Below, in pieces: positions 1 through 4,935 of a stretch of 7,116 nt of DNA (position 1 is the first letter of the stretch; every line of letters starts with the position of its first letter). Under the pieces are notes generated by a model that did no database searches, was not told where the DNA came from, and saw only the letters and a list, made by a program, of their open reading frames with translations. The position numbers and the translations under genes were made by a program. This DNA comes from an uncultured Neisseria sp. (GTDB lineage: Bacteria; Pseudomonadota; Gammaproteobacteria; Burkholderiales; Neisseriaceae), in NCBI GenBank assembly GCA_947097615.1, contig CAMURX010000084.1, positions 1 to 7,116 on the forward strand, read 5' to 3'.

Positions 1-44
1 GCGAGCAGGGTTTTGAGGTGGCGCAGTTCGATGATGGATTCCAT
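1..44 (-). CDS. metR: LysR-type transcriptional regulator, MetR-like (N-terminal fragment)
   Basis: Only the first 14 codons lie in the window, starting at an ATG read leftward from 44 and running off the left edge. They read MESIIELRHLKTLL. The stretch IELRHLKTL closely matches the start of E. coli MetR (IEVKHLKTL from memory), the first helix before the winged helix-turn-helix of LysR regulators. MetR activates methionine biosynthesis genes with homocysteine as co-effector. Upstream in frame a TAA closes the frame about 14 codons before this ATG, so the start is fairly well bounded. A GAAAGG about 7 bases before the ATG could be the ribosome site. It is divergent from nnrD. MetR-type genes are often divergent from a methionine gene, which is not the case here. 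The family call is good; the exact subfamily rests on very few residues. Confidence 0.6.
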   Translation of the reverse strand, partial: MESIIELRHLKTLL

Positions 45-118
45 AAAACGGCCTTTCACGTCGGCGGTTGCGAAGGCGCGATATTAAAATAATTCATGCA
101 GAAGGGGCAAACACGGCT

Positions 119-156
119 TTCAGACGGCCTTCAAGCCCGCGCAAAGGCCCTCTGAA
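119..156. repeat. Imperfect DNA uptake sequence inverted repeat
   Basis: An exact minus-strand uptake sequence (TTCAGACGGCCT, 119-130) faces a one-mismatch copy (AGGCCCTCTGAA, 145-156). One extra T-A pair extends the arms to 131 and 144, leaving a 12-base loop. The mismatch is a C opposite C in mid-stem. In Neisseria such pairs usually act as transcription terminators and as DNA uptake signals. Here the flanking genes diverge, so it ends neither of them, and its role is unclear. Confidence 0.7.
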
Positions 157-174
157 CGCCGCGCCGTGTAAACG

Positions 175-212
175 TTCGGACGGCCTGTCGTTTACAATAC
201 AGGCCGTCTGAA
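175..212. repeat. DNA uptake sequence inverted repeat in the nnrD leader
   Basis: An exact plus-strand uptake sequence (AGGCCGTCTGAA, 201-212) pairs with a degenerate copy (TTCGGACGGCCT, 175-186). The core ACAGGCCGTC (199-208) is a perfect reverse complement of 179-188. The 10-base loop (189-198) contains TACAAT at 193-198, a one-mismatch sigma-70 -10 hexamer, but I see no convincing -35 at 16-18 bases. If that promoter is real, the transcript would start inside the right arm and nnrD would have a leader of about 30 bases. Confidence 0.65.
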
Positions 213-237
213 AGCCATATGTATAAGGAGAAACACC

Positions 238-1128
238 ATGCACGCCGCGTACCACCTGCCCGAAAACTTCCCTCTCGCTGCTTCTGCGCGGCGCTTTCCC
301 GCCCTATCCGCCCCGCGTCCCGCCGACAGCCACAAAGGCACGTTCGGCACGCTGGCCGTGTTCGGCGGCGCGGCGGGCATGAGCGGCGCCGTGGTGCTGG
401 CCGCCTCCGCCGCCCTGCTCGCAGGCTGCGGCAAAGTGTGGGCGGGTTTCAACCAGGCCACCCTGCCCGTGCCCTTTATCGCCGCCTTTCCCGAAATCAT
501 GCTCGACACGGCTCACGGCTTGGCGCGGCGGCACGATCTCTCCGCACGCGCCGCAGGCTGCGGACTGGGCACAAACGAAGCCGCGCGCAAACTGCTGGCC
601 GGGCTGTTTCAGACGGCCTCCGACACCCCGCTGCTGCTCGATGCCGACGCCCTCAACCTCTTGGCGCAACACAGGGATTTGGCCGACGCGGCCGCGCGTT
701 ACCCCCGCCTGCTGATTACGCCCCACCCTGCCGAAGCCGCGCGGCTGCTCGGCTGCACCACCGCCGCCATCCAAGCCGACAGAGAAACGGCCGTGCGCGG
801 ACTGGCGCGGCGTTTTGCCGCCACCGCCGTCTTAAAAGGACACCGCACGCTGGTGTGCGCCGCAGACGGCACGCTGTACGAAAACGACAGCGGCAACGCG
901 GGCTTGGCCACGGCCGGCAGCGGCGACGTCCTCTCCGGCGTCATCGGCAGCCTGCTGGCACAGGGCAACGATATATTCGAAGCCGCCTGCGCGGGTGTGT
1001 GGCTGCACGGCGCGGCGGCGGAAGTGCTCAAAGCATCGGGCATCGGCGAAAGCGGCCTGACCGCAGGCGAAATCGCCCCCGCCTCCCGCTGGCTGCGTAA
1101 TCGGATGATTGAGAACGAGTCAGAATAA
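238..1128 (+). CDS. nnrD: ADP-dependent NAD(P)H-hydrate dehydratase (NnrD, YjeF C-terminal domain type)
   Basis: A 296-residue cytosolic repair enzyme that turns the damaged S form of NADHX and NADPHX back into NADH and NADPH, using ADP. It belongs to the ribokinase-like fold. Visible motifs in order: KGTFG at 33-37 followed by the Gly/Ala-rich GGAAGMSGA stretch, DADALN at 135-140, TPHPAE at 161-166, a VLKG strand, and ATAGSGD at 224-230, whose Asp230 fits the catalytic acid/base of the family. Most members have TGG before SGD; this one has TAG. The partner epimerase domain (NnrE), fused to it in E. coli YjeF, is absent, so this is the single-domain form and an epimerase should be encoded elsewhere. 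The ATG at 238 has a strong AAGGAG at 225-230, seven bases upstream. An uptake sequence lies inside the gene. The stop is followed almost at once by the hemerythrin regulatory region. Confidence 0.93.
   Translation: MHAAYHLPENFPLAASARRFPALSAPRPADSHKGTFGTLAVFGGAAGMSGAVVLAASAALLAGCGKVWAGFNQATLPVPFIAAFPEIMLDTAHGLARRHDLSARAAGCGLGTNEAARKLLAGLFQTASDTPLLLDADALNLLAQHRDLADAAARYPRLLITPHPAEAARLLGCTTAAIQADRETAVRGLARRFAATAVLKGHRTLVCAADGTLYENDSGNAGLATAGSGDVLSGVIGSLLAQGNDIFEAACAGVWLHGAAAEVLKASGIGESGLTAGEIAPASRWLRNRMIENESE
608..619 (-). repeat. DNA uptake sequence inside nnrD
   Basis: An exact AG-dialect copy read on the minus strand (TTCAGACGGCCT on the plus strand). It sits in coding sequence and encodes part of LFQTAS, between the nucleotide-binding glycine region and the DADALN motif. 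It is single, not paired, so it should serve DNA uptake and not termination. Confidence 0.9.
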
Positions 1129-1132
1129 GCGT

Positions 1133-1146
1133 TTGATAAAAATCAA
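1133..1146. promoter_or_regulatory. FNR-type binding site upstream of the hemerythrin gene
   Basis: TTGATAAAAATCAA matches the FNR consensus TTGAT-N4-ATCAA at every defined base, and the symmetry continues one base further on each side (1132-1147). It begins five bases after the nnrD stop codon. Its centre, 1139.5, is 41.5 bases upstream of the start predicted from the -10 hexamer at 1169-1174, which is the position expected for class II activation by FNR. FNR activates genes when oxygen is scarce. Binding is inferred from sequence only; the related regulator CRP has a different core (TGTGA). Confidence 0.8.
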
Positions 1147-1168
1147 ATTTGGCGGTAATTGTTTTTCA

Positions 1169-1174
1169 TATTAT
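1169..1174 (+). promoter_or_regulatory. Probable FNR-dependent -10 element (P1) of the hemerythrin gene
   Basis: TATTAT matches five of six bases of the -10 consensus and lies 22 bases after the FNR box, the spacing of class II FNR promoters, where the box replaces the -35. The predicted start is near 1181, giving a leader of about 67 bases before the ATG at 1248. Confidence 0.55.
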
Positions 1175-1207
1175 GCCGAAGTTATCTTTTCTTTACACAG
1201 AACACCC

Positions 1208-1213
1208 TATAAT
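1208..1213 (+). promoter_or_regulatory. Consensus -10 element (P2) of the hemerythrin gene
   Basis: A perfect TATAAT, with predicted start near 1220 and a leader of about 28 bases. No good -35 is seen at 16-18 bases upstream (TCTTTT at 17). The FNR box would be centred about 80 bases upstream of this start, near but not exactly at a class I position. It may be the sole promoter or a second, oxygen-independent one. Confidence 0.5.
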
Positions 1214-1247
1214 GCCGCCTTCATTAACACACTTACGGGAAAATAAA

Positions 1248-1655
1248 ATGTCTGAACCCTTTTTGCATTGGACTTCCGATTTGGACACGGGCATTGAGCA
1301 AGTTGACGAACAGCACAAAATCTTGGTGCAGTACATCAATGAAATGCATGATGCACACACCGCCAACGACCGCGACGGCGTCGGCAAAGCCCTCGACAAC
1401 CTCTTGGGCTACACCGTCCAACACTTCTCCGACGAAGAAGATCTGCTGAAAATGGCTGAATATCCGCTGGTAGACGCACACCACCGCGTGCATCAAAACT
1501 TCGTCGACAAAGTGCAAATGTACAAAGGCCGCTTCGACAACGGCGACGACGTCAGCCAAGAGCTGCTCGACATTCTGGAAACCTGGCTCTTCATGCACAT
1601 CCGCCGCAACGACCACGGCTATGTGCGCCATGTGAAAGAAAAACTGGGTCTGTAA
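1248..1655 (+). CDS. Bacteriohemerythrin (di-iron oxygen-binding protein)
   Basis: A 135-residue soluble single-domain hemerythrin, the usual length of the stand-alone bacterial form. All seven expected iron ligands are visible: His23, His59, Glu63, His78, His82, His117 and Asp122, with the typical spacings H-x3-E, H-x3-H and H-x4-D. Such proteins bind O2 at a non-heme di-iron centre and are thought to carry, store or sense oxygen; no enzymatic or signalling domain is attached. The start chosen is the ATG at 1248, with a weak CGGGA seven bases upstream, because the protein then begins directly before the conserved FLHW-type opening. In-frame starts further up (TTG 1149, ATG 1212) overlap the promoter elements and add residues that do not look like the family. 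It is transcribed alone, probably from the FNR-linked promoter, and ends 21 bases before a strong hairpin. Confidence 0.93.
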   Translation: MSEPFLHWTSDLDTGIEQVDEQHKILVQYINEMHDAHTANDRDGVGKALDNLLGYTVQHFSDEEDLLKMAEYPLVDAHHRVHQNFVDKVQMYKGRFDNGDDVSQELLDILETWLFMHIRRNDHGYVRHVKEKLGL

Positions 1656-1676
1656 ACCGCCCGCCGCAAGATGCCA

Positions 1677-1710
1677 AAAGGCCGTCTGAAAATCGTTTCA
1701 GACGGCCTTT
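1677..1710. terminator. Bidirectional terminator built from paired DNA uptake sequences
   Basis: A perfect 15-base-pair stem (1677-1691 with 1696-1710) around the four-base loop ATCG. It contains exact uptake sequences at 1679-1690 (plus) and 1697-1708 (minus). The stem is flanked by AAA and TTT, giving short T runs in both directions. It lies between the convergent hemerythrin gene and mtgA, 21 and 16 bases from their stops, so it can end both transcripts. Confidence 0.92.
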
Positions 1711-1726
1711 CGCTTATTCTTCCCGC

Positions 1727-2410
1727 TTACTCTTCGGGCAGTGTGGCCGAGCCCATGCGGCGCAGGATGATGTTGGTTTTGCTGCGCAGGCGTTTGCTTT
1801 GCGGGTGGTCGGCGTAATAGAGCGGGGCGGGGACGCGGGCGGCGAGGGCGGCGGCCTGCTGTTTGCTGAGATTGGCGGCGGGTTTGCCGTAGAACTTTTG
1901 CGCGGCGGCTTCCGCGCCGTAGACGCCGTAGTCCCATTCGATGATGTTGAGGTAGAGCTCGAAGATGCGGTCTTTGTCGGTGGTGGCTTCGAGCATGGCG
2001 GTGATGGCGGCTTCTTCGCCTTTGCGGATGTAGCTCTGCCATTCGCTCAAAAACAGGTTTTTCGCCAGCTGCTGGCTGATGGTCGAGCCGCCGCCTTTGA
2101 TTTTGCCGCTTTTTTCGTTGCGTTTGATGGCGTTGCGGATGCCGTTCCAGTCGAAGCCGCCGTGTTCGGCGAAGGCGGCGTCTTCGGAGGCGATGAGGGC
2201 TTTTTTCAGGTTGGCGGAGATGTCGGGGTAGGCGCGCCAGCGGTAGTCGAGGGGGATGTCGCGCCCTTCGCGGCGGAACTCGGTCATGCGGGCGGTCATG
2301 AAGGCGCTGTGGTGCGGGGCGACGGCGCGGAAGGTGAGGATGCTGCCGTAAACGTAGGCGTTAAACAGGATAAAGAGGGCAAAGGGCAGGGCAAGTATCC
2401 ATTTGAGCAT
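1727..2410 (-). CDS. mtgA: Monofunctional biosynthetic peptidoglycan transglycosylase (GT51)
   Basis: A 227-residue glycosyltransferase of family GT51 that polymerises lipid II into glycan strands at the outer face of the inner membrane. Residues about 3-26 form a single membrane anchor with no cleavage site. The GT51 motifs follow: SEDAAFAEHGG at 75-85 with catalytic Glu76, GGSTISQQLAKNLFL at 107-121, the RKGEE region at 129-133, and RIFELYLNIIEWDYGVYG at 148-165. No penicillin-binding transpeptidase domain follows, so it is the monofunctional type, close in size to E. coli MtgA. The ATG at 2410 lies one base after the aroE stop (TGA-A-ATG). The only ribosome-site candidate, AAAGG, lies inside the end of aroE about nine bases upstream, so translation is probably coupled to aroE. 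It is the last gene of the ampG-aroE-mtgA cluster and ends before the shared terminator. Confidence 0.95.
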   Translation of the reverse strand: MLKWILALPFALFILFNAYVYGSILTFRAVAPHHSAFMTARMTEFRREGRDIPLDYRWRAYPDISANLKKALIASEDAAFAEHGGFDWNGIRNAIKRNEKSGKIKGGGSTISQQLAKNLFLSEWQSYIRKGEEAAITAMLEATTDKDRIFELYLNIIEWDYGVYGAEAAAQKFYGKPAANLSKQQAAALAARVPAPLYYADHPQSKRLRSKTNIILRRMGSATLPEE

Positions 2411-2422
2411 TTCAGACGGCCT
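2411..2422 (-). repeat. DNA uptake sequence forming the aroE stop and mtgA start junction
   Basis: An exact AG-dialect copy, AGGCCGTCTGAA on the minus strand. Read in the aroE frame it gives the last residues K-A-V and the TGA stop. Its last base is the single spacer before the mtgA ATG, and its leading AGG, preceded by AA, is the best Shine-Dalgarno candidate for mtgA. Confidence 0.92.
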
Positions 2423-3224
2423 TTCTCAATGCGGCGATAACGGGGGCGGTGTCGGGGGCGTAGCCGCGCCAGAGGCGGTAGGACTCGGCGGCCTGGCAGA
2501 CGAGCATGCCGAGGCCGTCGGCGGTTTGCGCCGCACCACCGTTTGCGGCGGCGGTTTGGAAGGCGGTGGCGGTGTCGGCGTAGGCCATGTCGTAGGCGAG
2601 GGCGCAGTTTTGGAAGACGGCGGCGGGGATGTCGGGGGTTTGGCCGGACAGGCTGCCCGATGTGCCGTTGACGATGATGTCGAAACCGCTTTTCAGACGG
2701 CCTGTTTCCACGGCGGCGATGCCGAACTGCCGCGCGAGGGTTTCGGCTTTGGCGTGGGTGCGGTTGGCGATAATGAGTTCTGCGGGGTTTTCGGCCAGCA
2801 GGGGTTGCAGTACGCCGCGCACGGCGCCGCCCGCGCCGAGGACGAGGATGCGTTTGCCAGAAAGGGAAATGCCGAGGTTGCGCGTGATGTCGCAGACGAG
2901 GCCGAGGCCGTCGGTGTTGTCGGCACGGATAAGGCCGTCTGAAAGGGGGATGAGGGTATTGGCCGCGCCTGCGGCAGCGGCGCGTTCGGAGCATTCGTGC
3001 ACCAGTTCGGCAGCTTGGGTTTTGAAAGGCAGGGTGACGTTGGCGCCCGCGCCGCCTGCGGCGAAAAAGGCGGCGATGTCGCGCGCGAAGGTGTCGGGCT
3101 GCGACAGGCGGCGCTCGTAAGCGATTTGCACGCCTTCCTGCGCGGCGAACATTTGGTGGATTGGCGGCGATTTGCTGTGGGCGACCGGGTTGCCGAACAC
3201 GGCGTAGAGCGGGGTTTGCGTCAT
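2412..3224 (-). CDS. aroE: Shikimate dehydrogenase (NADP-dependent)
   Basis: A 270-residue cytosolic enzyme that reduces 3-dehydroshikimate to shikimate in the pathway to chorismate and aromatic amino acids. Substrate-side motifs: HSKSP at 16-20, NVTLPFK at 62-68 with catalytic Lys68, Asn89, and DNTDG at 102-106 with Asp105. The NADP side follows: GAGGAVRG at 130-137 is the glycine-rich loop and NRT at 154-156 fits binding of the 2'-phosphate, which argues for NADP and for AroE over the NAD-using YdiB type. The C-terminal [10 protein letters not shown] carries the conserved Gln244. Length is normal. The ATG at 3224 has AAGGA six bases upstream. It begins 27 bases after ampG and ends one base before mtgA. 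Three uptake sequences overlap it, one supplying its stop codon. aroE is a locus used in Neisseria strain typing. Confidence 0.97.
   Translation of the reverse strand: MTQTPLYAVFGNPVAHSKSPPIHQMFAAQEGVQIAYERRLSQPDTFARDIAAFFAAGGAGANVTLPFKTQAAELVHECSERAAAAGAANTLIPLSDGLIRADNTDGLGLVCDITRNLGISLSGKRILVLGAGGAVRGVLQPLLAENPAELIIANRTHAKAETLARQFGIAAVETGRLKSGFDIIVNGTSGSLSGQTPDIPAAVFQNCALAYDMAYADTATAFQTAAANGGAAQTADGLGMLVCQAAESYRLWRGYAPDTAPVIAALRKAV
2692..2703 (-). repeat. DNA uptake sequence inside aroE (sense)
   Basis: An exact AG-dialect copy in the coding direction of aroE, encoding part of TGRLK at residues 174-178, in a surface-type stretch between the NADP motifs and the NGTS motif. Confidence 0.9.
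2932..2943 (+). repeat. DNA uptake sequence inside aroE (antisense)
   Basis: An exact AG-dialect copy opposite to the aroE coding direction, over the codons of PLSDGL near residues 93-98, just before the DNTDG motif. About 230 bases from the sense copy, too far to form a hairpin terminator. Confidence 0.9.
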
Positions 3225-3250
3225 GGGTTTTCCTTTGCAGAAACGGCCTT

Positions 3251-3262
3251 TTCAGACGGCCT
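3251..3262 (-). repeat. DNA uptake sequence forming the ampG stop codon
   Basis: An exact AG-dialect copy, AGGCCGTCTGAA on the minus strand. Its bases give the final A-V of AmpG and the TGA stop. It is followed at once by a partial second copy (AGGCCGTTT), which lies in the short gap before aroE. Confidence 0.92.
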
Positions 3263-4781
3263 GATTGTTGCGGTAAATCTTTTTGTCCACCAGATACACC
3301 AGCAGCAGAACGGGCAGGCCGAGCAGGGCGGTGAAGAGGAAGAAGCCGGGGTAGCCGATGTTTTCCACCATCGTGCCCGAGTAGCCGCCCAGCGTTTTCG
3401 GCAGCAGGGTCATCAGCGAACTCAAAATGGCGTATTGCACGGCGGTGAAGCGGATATTGGTGAGCACCGACAAAAAGGCGACGAACACCGCGCCTGCCAG
3501 CCCCGAGGCGAGATTGTCGCTGCCGACGGCCAGATACATCAGCGTCAGATCGCGGCCTTGGTAGGCCAGGGCGACAAAGAGCAGGTTGGTGGCCGCCGCC
3601 AGCACCGCGCCGAGCATCATCATTTTCATCAGCGAATAACGCTGCGACAGCGCACCGCCGACAAAACCGCCCGCAATCGCCATCAGCACGCCGAAGGTCT
3701 TCACCGCCCAGGCGATTTCCTCTTTGCTGAAGCCCAAGTCCTGATAAAACACATTGGAAATCACGCCCGCCACGATGTCGGAAATGCGGTAGAGGCCGAT
3801 TAAGGCCAGAAGCAGCAGGGCTGAGCGGCCGTAGCGGCGGAAAAAATCGGTAACGGGCGATACCCAGGTCTGCACGGCCAAGGCGGCGGGCGCCACCTTC
3901 GCCGCCACCAGCAGCGCACCCGCCGCGCCCGCCGCCGCCAGCGCCGAGGCCAGGCGCAGCGTTTCCCAGCCCAGTTTGGCCAGCGCGCCGCCGCCCTCGG
4001 GCAGCAGGCTGCCGACCCAAACAAAGGCGGCGACAAAGGCCGACACTGCGCCCAAAAACAGCAGCACCAGCCGCAGATGGTCGAGCGGAGGGCAAGGCGT
4101 TTGCGCGGCAGCAGCCGCTTCCGGCTCGCGCATCAGCAGCGTCGTCAGCACGCCCGCCGCCATCAGTGCCGCCATCGCCAGATAAGTCTGCCGCCACGCT
4201 TCGTAAGAATAATGATCCGCCGCCGAGCCGAGTTTGGCCGCCAGAAACAGCGCGCCCGCCCCCGACAGCACCATGCCGACGCGGTAGCCCGCGCTGTATG
4301 TGGCCGACATCACCGACTGCATCGCCGCATCGCCCGCCGCCGCCTCGATGCGGTAGGCATCGATAACGATGTCCTGCGTTGCCGAAGAAAAACCCAGCAG
4401 CACCGCCGCCGCCGCCATCAGCCGCAAAGCCTGCGGATCGACGGGGTTGACCAGCGCCATCGCCGCCGCCGCCGACACCACGCCCGCCTGCGCCAGCAAA
4501 AGCCAGGAGCGCCGCCGCCCGAGCAGGCGGCCGAGCAGGGGCAACGGCAGGGAATTGACCAGCGGCGCCCAGACGAATTTGAAGGAATAGGCCAGCGCCG
4601 CCCAGCTGAACATCGTCACCGTCTCCCGCGCCACGCCCGCTTCGCGCAGCCACAGCGACAGGCTGGAAAAAATCAGCAAAATGGGCATGCCGGCGGAAAT
4701 GCCGAGAAAAAACAGAATAATGGCGCGGGAATCGGCGTAGGCGGCAAGGGCGGAACGCCGGCGGGAAGAAGGTTGGTTCAT
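3252..4781 (-). CDS. ampG: AmpG-like muropeptide permease (major facilitator superfamily)
   Basis: A 509-residue polytopic inner-membrane transporter of the AmpG family, which imports GlcNAc-anhydroMurNAc muropeptides for cell-wall recycling. Family landmarks: SATQDIVIDAYR at 133-144 (E. coli AmpG has SASQDIVFDAWK), YRVGMVLSG at 166-174, DFFRRYGRSALLLLALIGLY at 312-331, and SDNLASGLAGAVF at 421-433 with a downstream TAVQYAILSSL. Two extra hydrophobic stretches sit between the halves (about 238-260 and 275-303), while the two C-terminal helices I recall in E. coli AmpG are missing. I chose the ATG at 4781 because a longer form from 4811 would start inside a likely -10 box; neither start has a clear ribosome site. 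It is the first gene of the cluster, 27 bases before aroE. Its stop codon lies in an uptake sequence. Confidence 0.88.
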   Translation of the reverse strand: MNQPSSRRRSALAAYADSRAIILFFLGISAGMPILLIFSSLSLWLREAGVARETVTMFSWAALAYSFKFVWAPLVNSLPLPLLGRLLGRRRSWLLLAQAGVVSAAAAMALVNPVDPQALRLMAAAAVLLGFSSATQDIVIDAYRIEAAAGDAAMQSVMSATYSAGYRVGMVLSGAGALFLAAKLGSAADHYSYEAWRQTYLAMAALMAAGVLTTLLMREPEAAAAAQTPCPPLDHLRLVLLFLGAVSAFVAAFVWVGSLLPEGGGALAKLGWETLRLASALAAAGAAGALLVAAKVAPAALAVQTWVSPVTDFFRRYGRSALLLLALIGLYRISDIVAGVISNVFYQDLGFSKEEIAWAVKTFGVLMAIAGGFVGGALSQRYSLMKMMMLGAVLAAATNLLFVALAYQGRDLTLMYLAVGSDNLASGLAGAVFVAFLSVLTNIRFTAVQYAILSSLMTLLPKTLGGYSGTMVENIGYPGFFLFTALLGLPVLLLVYLVDKKIYRNNQAV

Positions 4782-4809
4782 AAGGGATGCGGGTGCGGGC
4801 AAAGGCGGC

Positions 4810-4815
4810 ATTGTA
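4810..4815 (-). promoter_or_regulatory. Candidate -10 element for the ampG-aroE-mtgA cluster
   Basis: TACAAT on the minus strand, one mismatch from consensus, followed by GCCGCC as at 1208-1219. It overlaps the upstream candidate ATG of ampG (4811) and predicts a start near 4803. No good -35 is present; the region where it would lie is the uptake-sequence hairpin. Confidence 0.45.
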
Positions 4816-4819
4816 GCAA

Positions 4820-4851
4820 AAAGGCCGTCTGAAAGTTTTCAGACGGCCTTT
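4820..4851. repeat. Paired DNA uptake sequence hairpin between divergent genes
   Basis: Arms 4820-4834 and 4837-4851 are perfect 15-base reverse complements with only GT between them, so in practice a 14-pair stem with a four-base loop. Exact uptake sequences at 4822-4833 (plus) and 4838-4849 (minus). It has the form of the terminator at 1677-1710, yet both neighbours (ampG and the 4936 gene) point away from it, so it cannot be ending either of them. Confidence 0.88.
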
Positions 4852-4888
4852 GCGCTCGGCGGACACCGGATTCTCAAATATTCCGTTG

Positions 4889-4894
4889 TAAAAT
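4889..4894 (+). promoter_or_regulatory. Candidate -10 element for the membrane protein gene
   Basis: TAAAAT, one mismatch from consensus and directly preceded by TG, then GCGCGC. The start would be near 4901, giving a leader of about 35 bases. The -35 position (CCGGAT at 17 bases) is poor. The leader also holds a small tandem repeat, CAATCAA twice (4909-4922). Confidence 0.4.
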
Positions 4895-4935
4895 GCGCGC
4901 CCCGAAAGCAATCAACAATCAATAAGGAAAACATC

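Noticed and set aside
219..1100. A 293-codon frame over nnrD in another frame
   Set aside because: Arg-rich composition and no recognisable motif, while the nnrD frame has all family motifs and a proper ribosome site.
1192..1213. TTTACA (1192-1197) as the -35 partner of TATAAT (1208-1213)
   Set aside because: The spacer is only 10 bases, far below the 16-18 needed.
1149..1247. Longer hemerythrin starts (TTG 1149, ATG 1212)
   Set aside because: They would place codons over the -10 elements and add residues before the normal N-terminus of the family; the ATG at 1248 gives the usual 135-residue length and ligand positions.
1799..2440. A 213-codon plus-strand frame opposite mtgA
   Set aside because: Low-complexity Gly/Ala/Phe antisense shadow of mtgA.
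2296..4911. An 871-codon open frame on the minus strand covering ampG, aroE and the start of mtgA in another frame
   Set aside because: It is an out-of-frame shadow: rich in Arg, Gly, Ala and Pro as expected in GC-rich DNA, without domains, and it runs across three well-identified genes.
4909..4922. Tandem CAATCAA repeat as a phase-variable tract or operator
   Set aside because: Only two units, no frame effect because it lies upstream of the start codon; likely chance.
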